Source of the DNA: Nannochloropsis salina CCMP1776
Lineage: Eukaryota; Sar; Eustigmatophyceae; Eustigmatales; Monodopsidaceae
Length of the DNA: 64,000 nucleotides
Reading direction: 5' to 3'
NCBI GenBank assembly: GCA_004565275.1
Contig: SDOX01000009.1
Span: 763,175 to 827,174 of the forward strand
Position numbers and translations under genes: made by a program. Position 1 is the first letter of the stretch. Each line of letters starts with the position of its first letter. This document shows, piece by piece, positions 33,240 through 45,516 of the stretch. The notes beneath the pieces were generated by a model. That model did no database searches. It worked only from the letters and a program-made list of their open reading frames with translations, and had not been told where the DNA came from.

Positions 33240-35877
33240 GGGGGAGGCGGGGGAGGGCGGGAAGAGGGCGGGGGAGGATGATGGGCATGCGAGTGCAAAA
33301 ACGGCGGTTTCACTAAACTCGAACTTGCCCCGCGCCATTTTCAAAGTGACTTCTCTGAGCCCCTTTCTTCAGCTCGCTTGATCCCTTTTGCAAGCCTTCC
33401 ACCCCTGTCACTGCCATCGCCTTGGTCCGCCCTCCCTCCCTCCCTCCCCCTCCCCCCTCCCTCCTCCCTCTCCCATCCTAACCCGATATATCAACCGGCC
33501 TTCACCAAGGAGAGACCCAGGAGCATGAACAAACGAAAGGTATCCCAAACCCCCCCCCTCTTCCTCCTCTCCCTCCTCCCTCCTCCCTCCCTCCTCCCTC
33601 CCGTCCTACCCAGAGCGACTTTGGGGGTAGAGCACGAGAGGGACTCATCGAGGGACTCGTTGCTTTCGCGCCGAGAGACCGTCTCCATCGCGGTGCATCC
33701 TTTTCGATGCGCTCTTTGCTGCCTGAGTCCGAGGGGGAAGGAAGGGAGGGAGAAGGTACGGGCCCGGGGGGGGGGGATAGGAAATGGAGTGTTCAGGCTG
33801 AGTGCCACGACCGCTCAGTGGCTGTTGTGGGAGGTGGTAGTTTGCAACTCGAACGCTACAACAAGAGGAGCTCTCGCCTCCGTCCTGTTCCATCATGCGG
33901 TGCACCCCGTGGCGTCCCCTTCTCCATATCCCTCCCTGTCGCCATCGGCTTCATCGCCTGCATCATACTCCCACGCTTTATATATTTACACAACACACAT
34001 CACTTTCCCGTGTCAACACATCACCGTCTTTATCCCATCCCGCACACATGCTTTGTTTTGTTTCCGTGTGTCCATTCAGTCATGTAAATAAGAACATGAG
34101 CAATGCACTGAGAACGTACCTGTCCCGTGTCCCTCCACTTTTGTCGATGGAACCATTCCCATTGCATCCTGTGTCTGCCCCGGGGGGCTGAGTCGAATTG
34201 GGGGTGACGGGGGAGCTGGGAGACCTCTCTCGCCGCACACTGGGACCCGCTGGCATTTTTCGGCGTCAATTAGGCCTTTTTTGTGTATGCTCGTGGGTTT
34301 TCTTTTCCGCTGGCCTGGGTCATGCGCTGTCTTTAGCGTGCGCACGTGCCAATGCTAGCTTTATGATGCTGTCTTTCCCCGAGGACACTTAAAGTGGCCC
34401 GTTGATGGAAATATGCAGCCTTCGAGGCGTTACTCTGAGACACGCCTGTTCTCAGACTTTTGGTCCTATATATCGATGCAGAAAGCATATGGCGTGAGCA
34501 ACCGTGTCGGAAAATCTCCTTGTAATAGAGCTTCCGAGACGGATGAGATCACATCCACGACAGCATGTCGTTCGTTCGATGTGTTACGGCCCTGTGATCA
34601 TCCTCCTCATGGTACAAAGCCGAGTGGCTGAACTTGTTTGGAACCGGACAGATTCGCTCTGCCGTGTCCGTAAATCCATCCCGACAGGCAAGCCGACAAT
34701 ATAACAATGTGGTCTTAACCAGAATCTTTCGTCTTCAACCACATATCTATCTCGTTGCTGATGAGGTCAGACACTCCGTGCTCGGCAGCGCCGGGGTTAT
34801 CGTCGCGCGTGCATATTGAAACACTTCTGTTGCAACGACAGCTGTAGAGACAAATTTTGGCGTCAATTCTTTCGAGGCAAATTCTCAGAAATATAAAGTT
34901 TTACACACAAGTGCCTTACGACTCGAGACAAACATGAGTGTTGCCAGCCTTCAAGAATTTAATGTGATTTTAATGGACACACGCACGCCCATCTTACCCC
35001 TGCACGGGAGGGGAGACGTACGATGTTTTAAAAGATCTTTAAAATGTCAGTGATTCTTTCCCGTTCATATTTCGCGGGTAGAGGGGTCATGATTCCCTCG
35101 AACGCAGGCGTAAGTTACAAAGAACTGCAAATTAATCGCTGCTTGTCATCCAAATATGAGTTTATGGTTATCTCGTTCGTCTGTGCAGTGTTGTGTCATG
35201 AAATGGGCAAGACTCGCGGGGATGTTTGGCATTAGGGCCTTCATCCCTCTCGCCAGCAACTACGGGAATCTCGTGATGGATTGCGCCCCTCTCAGGGCGA
35301 TGACGATGACGCTGTATGATGGATTGCGCCTCCTCCACCGCGATGACGATGACGATGTATGATGGATTGCCCCCCTGTGATCATCGAGGAGGATGATGTC
35401 TATGATGATAAATGCCCCATCCTTTCTTCGTTTCCTCTTCTTGACCTTCTGCGGGCCTGCGTCCCGCCGTGTGCAGCCGAGGCGGGCCATGACCGTCTTC
35501 AAACCCTCAACTAGACCTGGCATTGGACTCCGTGGCCGCTGAGAAGCTCCCATATCAGGAATCGATCCATTTTTGCTCGCAAACATGCTCGAATCTTGCC
35601 GATGGGGTTGTTTGGATGTTCACGTCAGCATGATTCAAAAAACCAGGGCATCCGCACGGTCCTTACCAAAAAGGGGTGCGACGAATGTGCAACATTTGGA
35701 AGATACATCACTCAAGCATGGTCTAATCTCTCGTTCACGTGCTATCTCCACTGCCGATGCTTCATTTTTAGGAAGCCTCCTGGGACCGACTGCTTTAGAT
35801 ATTCTAATTTTAGACCTCTTCCTTCCTTGCGCCCCCAGGAGACAGGCTTTCCAAAGAAAACCGGGCGCGCGTTTATC
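33240..35877. other. Long intergenic region, possible 5' exon of the antiporter
   Basis: This region lies between the divergent antiporter (minus) and secreted-protein (plus) genes. On the minus strand near 33610-33690 a Ser/Arg-rich frame beginning METVSRRESNESLDE ends at a GT donor and could be the cytosolic N-terminal exon of the antiporter, but no phase-checked partner was found. The rest shows CCCT-rich tracts (33430-33600), AT-rich stretches and a short tandem repeat, and no supported gene. Confidence 0.45.
35275..35395. repeat. 43-bp tandem repeat
   Basis: Two units of 43 bp (35275-35317 and 35318-35360) share the ends GATGGATTGCGCC and CGATGACGATGACG and differ mainly in the middle; a third, partial unit starts at 35361. 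It is not in a recognised gene. Confidence 0.8.
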
Positions 35878-37439
35878 ATGGGTGTGGTACAATTTTCAAG
35901 GGCACTAGCAGTATCTTGCATCATGTTTTTCGTGGGGGTGGAAGCCTTTCCGAAGCTCTTGACCGAAGGCAAGAAATGTGCGACGCCTCTAGCGGTAAGT
36001 GACACGACTTGAATACGCTCACTTCCCATACACGCCTGAGAAAGGAAAATCCTCATCGACATTTCCTTGTACTGCCACGCGTGCAGATCGGGCAATCGAT
36101 AATGGGCGCACCGGTCGAATTGGGAAAAGACGAAGTTGTGACGGTAGGGAGGGAGAACAAGGGGCATGGGGCGGGGGGAAGGGAAGGAAATGAGGCACGC
36201 CTCCGCCCATTGCATGGCTTCTGACCCTGCGTTTTTTCTGGTATATTTTCCAAGGTCACACGGGCTGATGGCACGGCGATGAAGAGTGGGGATGCCTATA
36301 AGCCGGGAGAAACGCTCACAATCGGGTTGCCTCTCAACAGTACGAAGGGGAGGGCGGGATGGAGGGAGGGAAGGAAAGAAGCCTTTCTTTTTTTTTGTTC
36401 CAGTCATTCAGTGTGCTGGCACGTGAAGATAATGACGCCAAAAGATATTTTGCTGGCTTTCCCATGGGATGAAAGAAGCCATTCGAGCCCATTTCTTGTC
36501 CCACCGCCTGCATTCACTCCCATTTTTCCCTACCATGGCTCAGTCTCCGGCCAGCTCTCTCACCCTGCCCTCGCTCTCCTCCCTCCCTCCCTCCCTCCCT
36601 CCCTCCCTCCCTCCCCTCCGACCCGGCAGTCCCGGCTGTTTTCGAGCCTGGGGGGGCGGCTTCGTCGACGGGCTCTGCGGCGACCGGCGGATCCTGCCCA
36701 ACGTCGATGGCTTTGCCGGTGAGAAGGGGCGGGACGGAGGGACAGGGTTGGAAGTGCCTGGAACACCGACGTTGACGGGGGAATCGTATTGGTATTCTAT
36801 ACGGTCTCTCGAGGCGACTGATCCACGCCCTCCCCCCTTCCTCTTCCCCCCCCCCCCGTCCCTCCTTCCCCAGAATACAAGGCTCCCAAGGACGGGCTGG
36901 ACGTGATGATATGGGCCGGCTTTGCGGCCAAACATGGGGCGGTCACCGTGACGCAGGGTTTCCTGCTCAAGGGTAAGCAGGAGAGCGGGGGAAAAGGAAA
37001 GGGGAGGGAAAGAGTGGGGTGTTAAGACTGGGGGGCAGCGAAGGAATGATGGATTTGGATGGTGTCATAGATGGTGGGAGGATTCGGTGGGGCTCAAGAT
37101 CTCTGGGATTCGGTGGGGCTCAAGATCTCTGGCCGTCCTTTCTCCCTCCCTGGCTTTAACGACTCAACCTGCCCGCCTGCCCTCCCTCCCTCCCTCCCTG
37201 GCTTTAACGACTCAACCTGCCCGCCTGCCCTCCCTCCCTCCCTCCCTTCCTCCCTCCCTCCCTCCCTCCATCCCTCCCTCGCAGGTGCCAAGGGCACGCG
37301 CGCTTTTCCCCCGGGAGTGGCTCCTCCCCCACCCTCTGCCTCCACCACCAACGTGGCCAAGAAAGGAGGCGCCGCTGGGAAGACCAGCACAGATCCTGCC
37401 AAGGAGGAAAACGAGGGGCGGCTCCGGGGGGGAATGTAG
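35878..37439 (+). CDS. Small secreted protein of unknown function
   Basis: Exons are read as 35878-35994, 36087-36143, 36255-36339, 36630-36718, 36874-36972 and 37285-37439, giving about 200 residues. The N-terminus is a signal peptide (RALAVSCIMFFVGVEAF), so the product enters the ER. The mature part contains YKPGETLTIGLPL, CFRAWGGGFVDGLCG and LDVMIWAGFAAKHG, followed by VTVTQGFLL. The tail is Pro/Ser/Lys/Gly-rich. The spacing of a PGE turn, Cys pair and a WxGxxxxxGxVxVTxxF strand is vaguely like a Reeler-type beta sandwich, but I do not assign it. Phases agree at all junctions except exon 3 to exon 4, where the canonical GT-AG join leaves the next exon one base out of frame. Either that junction is different or a base is missing. 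Intron 5 (36973-37284) holds two tandem duplications. Confidence 0.6.
37081..37246. repeat. Two adjacent tandem duplications in an intron
   Basis: A 26-bp unit starting GATTCGGTGGGGCTC is perfectly duplicated (37081-37106, 37107-37132). Next to it a unit containing TGGCTTTAACGACTC is duplicated with a 48-bp period (from 37151 and 37199). Both pairs look identical, so they are recent. They lie in the last intron of the secreted-protein gene. Confidence 0.9.
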
Positions 37440-38597
37440 ACGTATGGGGGCAGGGAGGACAGAGAAGAAGGAAGAAGGGGGCTGGGGTGTACATGTCAGG
37501 CTGTATACCGACGGCGAAGAATCAAGCACTGTTCGAAGAACAACCAACAAAGTGGTGACTCGCGATCAAAGTATAAGAAAAGCTTGAGGGTAGCACGGGA
37601 TGTTTGATGAATTGGGAGGGTCTACGAGGCAGTTCACACAAAAAAAGAGACGGGACACAACGGAGAAATCCGAAAAGAATGTTAGGTAATGTGCATGGTA
37701 AAAAAGAATAGATGCATCGTGGAACGAAGGATTCGACGGCTGCTACCGAGGATCAAGGCCGTTTGAAACGGGTTGCACGGATGGTTCAGACCAGCACTGT
37801 ATGATTTCACCATGATCGGTCAGATCGAAAAGACTGCAACAAACAAGAGAGATGTTGTCACTTTCGTTTGTTGTGCGCCTCAAGTGTCATCTTCAATCTT
37901 CTGCTTTAGGTGATAGCTCAAGGCGGTACGGCGATGACGACAAATATCTGCAGCAGCGACCCCTTGCCGAACTTAATTAGCAATGGTGAATAGAAGTAGG
38001 TCTAACGTTGCCTTTTATGGTATTGGTAGGTTTTAAAAACCGAGAGAAATGCACATGTCAGCAATTCATGCAAGAGGCCGTCGATCGGCCCATGGACTGA
38101 GCCCTCCATGTTTCATGGCCGCACTCCAAGGGAAAATGCGACCACGAACCAATGTCAAGTTTTTATGATAAGCCCTCTTCTCTTCCTTTTAGATCTCTCA
38201 TGAGGGTACGTTCAGCAGGGATTTACTCGCAAAGAAATGTGGTGTTTTTGTTGCCTAACCCGTGGGCTATTGAACCTCCTCACTCCCTCCCTCCCCCAAA
38301 AAGTAATATGTGGCTCTTGACCGCTTGTCATGTCCGTACATTTCCCATTCCTGTGTAAATGCTGCAAGTAAGTGAACGCGCAGGATCCATACATCTCCTG
38401 TACTCTTACAGCATTTTATTGTTCCGGCGTGAACATGTCTCAAGGTTTTCAGCTTTGCTTTTCGAGAGAAAGCACCTAGAAGCGATAAACGGGACGAGTG
38501 CTTTGTCATACGCCAGTGTGCATTATCTCATCCAATAAGAAGATAATACCCACTCTTGTGACCTATGCACATTATTTTTCATACAGTCTCGGAAAGT
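37440..38597. other. Intergenic region between two plus-strand genes
   Basis: It should contain the 3' UTR of the secreted-protein gene and the promoter of the SET-hydroxylase gene. The short frames (38152-38358 plus, 38267-38509 minus) show no features. Nothing else is supported. Confidence 0.5.
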
Positions 38598-41500
38598 ATG
38601 GTATCAGGAGCGTCGAAAAAGAAAAAGAAAAAGGCAGCAGCAGCCCTTTCCCTTGCTGGCCCGACCTCCTCCCTCCTTAAAGCCGTGTACACACGCCTAG
38701 CCAACACACTGCACGCTCAGTTTGGCCTTGTATTAGTACAAAACAAGGAAAAAGGGCGCTATTGTCGCGCTCCTCCGCAGGGTTTTGAGCCCGGTCGAGT
38801 GCTTTTGGAGGAAGAAGCTTACATGTAAGTGCTGACCGTCTCCGCAGAGTACCTTTATGGTCGATGGAACGAGCGAAGAGGCCATTAAAAAGATCCAACG
38901 CTCCCATTTACGATCCTATGTTTTGTTTGTGTATACACAAAAATTTGGGACCGAACAGACTGTCCACATTTTCCACATGTACAGATGGGGCAACGGGCAC
39001 GCGGAGTGGTGTTTGGAGTGCGACACTCCCAGTCATGCGAGCCCGGCCTGCCCTCGGATCCGTGCGAGCTATCCTCCTTCCATTGTTCCTTTGCTGCCCG
39101 CAATCGAAAATTGGATGATGGAGGACCTAGAGCGGGTACAGAGCTTGGACCGGGCCAGGGCGTGGATCAAGGTAATGGAGAAGGATGGGAGGAAAAGGAG
39201 GGAGCAAGGGAGGGAGGCAGGGAGGGATGAAAGGAAAGGAAGGCAGAGGAGGAGAATACGAGACGTGCATGGAGGTGCCTGGGTTCAGAGAAAAGCGTCA
39301 AACAGCGTCCTACGGGAAGCCATGGGGGAGCAGTCAAAATGGCGCGAAACAGGAACCTTGATGTAAGGCCCTCCCACCCACCACCACGACGCGACTCAGG
39401 CACTGATCCGCCTCCGTGCGGAAACGAAGGAGGGAATGGCAACGGCAGGGGAGAAAGAGAAAGAGGGCGGTGGATGGCTGGATCCGCTTTGGGCGTTGAC
39501 AGCTTGCAACCTCGAGCAGTGTCTGCAGGACGCGAGAAAATTGGCTCACAAGTGAGGGAGGGAGGGAGGGAGGGAGAGAGGGAGGGAGGGAGGGAGAGAG
39601 GGAGGGAAAGGGAAGCCAAGATAGAAAGGAAGGAGAGCCTATGCATGGATGGTGTATCCATTGATTTCATTCATGCATGCGCGTCTTTGCCTTTAATTCC
39701 CCTTCCTCGGTCTTCCTCCAGGTTCCCCCGCCTCCTACCCTCCCCTCCTTCCTCCCCCTCCTCCCCTTCCGCCGCCTCGATCGCTGTGGCCGGTCGCCTC
39801 CTTGCTCTGCTCAACACCAACTCGCATGAGCTTGAGGAGCTGGGCCCCGGTTCCGGCCTCTTCCTCCATGCCTGCCTTCTAGAACATTCCTGTCTGCCGA
39901 ACTGCGCCTTTGCGTGAGTCGTCTCCCCTCCCTTCCTCCCTCCTTTTTTCCCTCCTTTTTCCCCTCCCTCCCTCCTGTCCTGTCGTGCTCCCTCTCTGGT
40001 GCTCGTCTCTCGTTCTTTTGGCGCTTCACATGGCGCCTTGCTTGGGATCTGTCTTCTCCCCGCCCGCCCTCCCCCAATCACCGCGAGCCTCCCACTGATT
40101 TCCCCTCTTTGCAAATCCTCCCCACCCATTTCTTTACCCTGAATACAAGCACCTACGGGACCAAATTACGCTTGGTCTCTCTCACCGCCATCCCGCCCAA
40201 CGGCTCTCTCTCGATTGACTATGCCAATCTTTATTACTCCCCTGGTGCGAAGGGGGGGAGGGAGGGGGGGAGGGAGGGGGGAGGGAGGGGGGAGGGAGGG
40301 GGGAGGGAATGGGCCAGGAAACAGGGGAAGAAGGGAAAAAGAGGATGGGCAACAAAGACGTTCGTGCATGTGACCAGGTCGATTCCCTGCTCTCTTACCC
40401 TCAGTCGCCGCGCGACGGGCCCTCCTTCAGGAGTCCTACGGCTTTTTCTGTCAATGCGTGGCTTGCCAAGGCCAAGCGCCCGACCGGTCCCGTGCTTTTC
40501 GCTGCCCTGCCTCTCTTTCTCCACCGCTTCCTCCCTCCTCCCCCGCCTGCAGTCGCCCGGGTGCGAGGGCGGCGTAGTATGTCCCTTTGGGGACGAGGAG
40601 GAAGGGAGGGAGGGACGACCGCATGAGCCCAGCGTGCCGACGAGATGGCGGTGCCTGCGGTGCATGCGAGAAGCAAGTCCCACGGAGGTCCGTGGGAAGC
40701 CGGCCCCCCTCCCTCCCCCCCTCCCTCCCTCCCTTCCTGTCTCCCTCCCTTCATCCTCCCCCTCTTGTTCCTCTGGGTCGGTTTCGAAGTCGCTTGCTTC
40801 TTGGCTCGCACCGCTGAGAGACCTCCGCATAGCATCCGAGGTTTGCCTCCATTCCTATATCGCTGCTTCCATCCTCCGTCATCCAAGTGTTATCAAGGTC
40901 TTTATGTTCCTCTTTCTATATATTGGTAGATTGCGGCCTTCCAGGCGGCGGAAGAGGAGATTTTGGGAGCCGAGAGCGAGGACGAGGGCAGCGACGAGGA
41001 CGAAGAGAGAGGAGACAGGAGGAAGGAAGAAAAGGAGGAGGAGGAGGGGGAGGAAAAAGGCGGGAAGGAAGGGGAGAGGGTAGACGAGGGGAAAGTAGAG
41101 GCCGTGGAGGAGGAGAAAGTGGATTCCCTGTTGAGGACGCTGCCCTTGGTCCATCCGACCCACTTTGCGGTTTTGAATGCAGTGGAGGTGGGAGGGAGGG
41201 AGGGGGGGAAGGAGGGAGGGAGGGAGGGCACGACAGGGTTCGGAAGCACGAGAGGGGGCAAGGGGTGGAAGGAAAATGTGTCATTCGCCTCCTGCCCGTG
41301 TCCCTCAGCCCTTCCTTCTCCATCTTGTATAAGAGCACCGCCCACCGTCTGATACGAGACCCGTCTTCTCAGAGCGTGCGATATTGGGAGCGCGTCCTAA
41401 CTATTGTCAACGAAGGCCTCTCAGACCTGTACCCTCCTCCGGTGGGTGCTTAGAAGGAAGAAAGGGGGAGAGGAGGGAGGGGCGGAGGGAAGGCGAGGGA

Positions 41501-44500
41501 GGACGGAATTGACGGGATTGAAAACTTTGCTTACCTCCCGCTTATCCCGATTGTGCTCGGGATAGGGAGGAAAAGGATACGCACATCATCCAGAGCTCGC
41601 CATACTGCTGGATCGCGTCGCCCAGGTACCTCCTTCGCTCTTTATTTCCCTTTGGTACTTCCCTCCCTGCTTCCTGATCTTCCTCTTCTCATCTAATACA
41701 AAGACAACGTCCTTTCTCCTCCCACTCTACTGTCTTTCCTCTTCCACGTCTGGTCGCTGACATGGTCTGATCGCCCACCGCCTCCCTTCCTCCCTCCTTC
41801 CCACCCTCTTGTCCCCCATCCGCCCTTTCCTATCTAGGTGAAAGCCTCGGCAGGGGATACAGAGGGAGCCAGGCAATGCTGGGCCGCGGCCTATCAGTGC
41901 GCCTCTCTGCTGACAGGCCCGAACTGGGTCCCCACCATTGACTTACGCCGGTATGTTTCCCTCCATTCTCCTTGTATGTTTATCTCCATTCTCCTTGTAT
42001 GTTTCCCTCCATTCTCCTTGTATGTTTATCTCCATTCTCCTTGTATGTTTCCCTCCATTCTCCTTGTATGTTTATCTCCATTCTCCTTGTATGTTTCCCT
42101 CCATTCTCCTTGTATGTTTATCTCCATTCTCCTTGTATGTTTCCCTCCATTCTCCTTGTATGTTTCCCTCCATTCTCCTTGTATGTTTCCCTCCATTCTC
42201 CTTGTATGTTTCCCTCCATTCTCCTTGTATGTTTATCTCCATTCTCCTTGTATGTTTCCCTCCATTCTCCTTGTATGTTTCCCTCCATTCTCCTTGGGCA
42301 TGGATTGTTGAAGAACCTCGTATCATTAACCCCATTGTTGGCAGACGGGTACTCGCATTGATCCTCGTCCGTACAGCGCCAGGTTTTCTCTGCTTGTTCA
42401 TGGATGGGGCTGACTTCCTCCGCTTCCCTTTTCTGCCTGCTTCATGTTCCACGAATGGATCCGTGTCACTGCATGTATCGCGCACATACCTCCCTGGACA
42501 CATCTATCTCTTCTCTATTCCTCCCCCCCACCCCTCCTCACTCCCTTTCTCGTTCCCTCCTTTTCCCTTTCATTTCCCTTTCCTCCCCTCTAGCCTCGCG
42601 GAAGACCCACCTTCGACGAGAGAGGAAGTTCTCTCTTACTATAACGAGAGAGAGAAGATCCTGAACCAGATTTCCGACGACATGAAGGAGGAAAAGGTAA
42701 AGAGGAAAGAGAAGGAGCGAGGGGAGGAGTTAGGAAAAGAGAAATGTGTAGGATCTACGCTTTCTTTGTCAGAAAAACTGCCGAATTGGGCTCCAGAAAT
42801 AGAAGGCTCGGGAAAAGGCAGGAGAGCTCCAACGGTGGATGTTGCCAAGGCTTGTACAGCCTCCCGTCACAAGCTCAGTCGACCGACGCGTCATTCCATA
42901 CATTCTAACCTGTCTATCGTCCAATCAGATGGTGGGCAAACATAGTATTGAACTAGATTGGAAGGCATTGAAGGTGCGGCTTGGGAGCGAGGAAAGCCGG
43001 GGAGCGCTCGAGACCCAGGTGAGGATCTGGGATGGATAGAGGGGTGGGGAATGCGGGGTAGATTGAAAAGAATATGCAAAGGTGATCACCATCTCACCCT
43101 TGTTCGGGGCGCAATGGCCACATAATGATGAGCTTTCAAATTGACCTCCCTGTCTCGTCCTCCTTTCTACTTTCTCCCCTTCCCCATCACCCTACCTCCC
43201 TTTTGCTTGTAGGGGATGGTCATCCTTGACAATGCATTTGGAGAGACAGGCGCGAAGGCCATGCGAGAAGAGATCGTCTTTTTGGCTGAAAGAGGCTTGA
43301 TGACTCCAAATCAAACACGCTTTGGCCCGCATGAGGTGCGGTACGAGGAAGAGATAGGAAGAAGATGGAGGGGATGTATATATACATGTGTGCATGTCCG
43401 TATATATTCAATGACTTTGCATGGATATGCCGTATATTGATGTGTACACGCCTTCCATTTTCAAGCTGCACAACTCTCCTCTTGTATGTATATCACCTCT
43501 TACTCTGCGTATTTCCATCAGGTGTTTAGAAAGCCGTTCATATGGGAGGCGGACATGCACGACCCATTACTACGCGCAAGAGTCCCCATCTTAGGTGAGG
43601 AGGAAAGTGTTAAAGAGGGGAGATAGGCCGGCATTCCATGCAAAATTTCCTACTAAGCCTGGAAGACACGTGTAGACATGTCCGCTTCCATTTATTTTCC
43701 GTTCCTTTTGTTCCCTCCACAGCCTGTACCTTCCTATGCGGTCAGTCATTTGGCAAATTTAGCTCTGACTCTTCCTTTTTTTCTGCCTTTCTCTCATTTC
43801 CCATTCCCGCCTTCTCGGTACTTCTGCCTATTCATCAGGCTCCCTCCTGGAGCGGGAGGCTTTGACGGAAGGCCTGACGCCTGCCCTTCCCCCTGGCCTG
43901 GGAGGCCTGCGAAGAGGGATGAAAGGGCGGGCGCTCAAGGTCCAGCGAAATGGAGGAGGAGGGGGCAGTTTTGCGTGGCACTACGATAATCCAGGCAAAG
44001 GCAGTCAAAGAAGACTTACTTGCTTGCTATATTTAAACCCGGGATGGTAATGTTTGAGAGGGGGGAGGAAAGGAATAGGATGGGTAACAAGGAGTGACGA
44101 TGAAGAGCTCAGTGCTCAAGTATACACTCTGACACATCGCTATATCCAAGCGACCTCGACGTTCGTTGTTTCGAGATTCTTTGTCCCATACCCGAATAAC
44201 GCCTGACAACATGTCTGGATCGCACAATCGACACCTTTATCAATTCTATGCACCGCATCATCCCCTAGGTGTCAGGAGCATGGAGGGGAACTGGTCTTGC
44301 AGCCCTTTTTGGAGGGGTCTCCCACCGTGATAGCACCCTTGATGGACAGGATGGTCATTTTTCGGTCTGTCATACTCTCCTTCCCTCTTCCAATCGTCTG
44401 TCTTGCCCATCTTTCTCTCCACGATACCATTTTAAGTATTTTCTTTCTCAGAATCGTCTCTTTTGCCCCTGTAGCCTTTCCCCCATCCCGTGCACTATCA

Positions 44501-45516
44501 CTATTTCCCTTTTTATAAGTAGACCCGCCCCTCTCACTTTTCCAATCCCTGTCTAGGAGCGATGCTATGCTTCACCGCGTAATGCCTGCCCACCATGAGC
44601 GTTACTGTCTGACTGTTTGGCTCGACGGGGATCACAACGTTAATTCTGAACGAGATCTGCAGGTAAAACCAGTCCCCTCTGTCGTGACTTTTCGCCCTGT
44701 CTCTTTCCCTTGGTTTCCATCCAATGTGATCCTAGGTCCTCTCTCATTTCCCGCTTTCTTCTTTCTCACGTTTTCCTAAGTTCAGCTCCATTGTGAAACT
44801 TATTCCTCGTGTCAGTCAGAACAAAAAAGAGGGCAAGTTTTTATTTTAAAAAAAAGACTCTGGTTAGATACTTAAGTCTATTCTCACACCGTTCTTCACT
44901 CCGTTTCACACGGCAGCTCCGTTTCTCTTCCGCCGAAGCTGCCGACCCTGAAGTTCTGGCTCGAAAGCTTCGATTTTCTCCTTCTCAGCGCTTGGTGTCG
45001 CGTGCTGTCTATGCAGAGGAATACCAAAAAAGTTTGCGAGAGTGTATGGCGGGAGACACACCAGGTGAGGTGAAGAGGGGAGGGCAAAAATCAGTAGTAA
45101 GAGAATGAAAGCCATGATTTAATTTGGTTTCTTTGCTACGTATGCTTGGAGACTCATCCTCCACCACATTCTGTCAGAGGTGATAGGCTTTGACTGTTTC
45201 GTTTTCTTGTTTGGACTTATCAGCTCTATCCCCTCGTTGGGAAGCAAAGCAGTCTTAGGAGGGGAGAGAGGGAAAGAGAGAAGCTTGGTTAGTCGAACTA
45301 GATTCTCGCCATATCCTTTAGTTGCGTGGAATTTCTTTCGGGTCGGATAAGATTAACGCGAGTCTTCTCCAATCTTTGTAACTAGGTGCCAAAGAGATGC
45401 TGGCAGCCCATGACGATCACGTGCAGGCAGTCAAGCAGAATCCTGCCATGCAGGCGCTCGTGGAGACGTTGAGAAAACTAAAGAAAGGAGCGGGAGACGT
45501 AGGGATGAATATGTAG
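38598..45516 (+). CDS. SMYD-type SET methyltransferase fused to a 2-oxoglutarate/Fe(II) dioxygenase
   Basis: Twenty-one exons join in frame to 914 residues: 38598-38824, 38985-39171, 39400-39551, 39722-39913, 40150-40244, 40405-40493, 40553-40687, 40790-40840, 40930-41187, 41334-41441, 41566-41625, 41838-41950, 42594-42696, 42929-43018, 43213-43335, 43522-43594, 43839-44046, 44269-44364, 44557-44662, 44917-45064 and 45386-45516. The SET part has PGRVLLEEEAY, a short Cys module (CLECDTPSHASPACP), LLEHSCLPNCAF (about 240), ISIDY-like LSIDYANLYY and the post-SET YGFFCQCVACQ. Helical repeats follow. From residue 591 a dioxygenase domain follows with GMVILDNAFGE, the iron ligands in WHYDNPG (about 732) and LHRVMPA (about 793), and RYCLTVW, whose Arg should bind 2-oxoglutarate. 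This half resembles prolyl hydroxylases. No stop or promoter space separates the halves. Exons 40405-40493 and 40553-40687 need a GC-AG intron or a one-base change. An ATG at 38565 would add 11 residues. Confidence 0.78.
41951..42295 (+). repeat. 23-bp minisatellite, 15 units, filling an intron
   Basis: Fifteen head-to-tail units of exactly 23 bp fill the 5' part of an intron (41951-42593) of the SET-hydroxylase gene. There are two unit types, GTATGTTTCCCTCC or GTATGTTTATCTCC, each followed by ATTCTCCTT. The types alternate for the first eight units, then mostly the CCC type follows. Each unit begins with a donor-like GTATGT and continues with pyrimidines, and none contains AG. Confidence 0.97.

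Noticed and set aside
41951-42300. Long plus-strand frames of YVSLHSPCMF and similar repeats
   Set aside because: They arise because the 23-bp repeat has no stop in some frames. The segment lies between a phase-matched donor and acceptor and is intronic.
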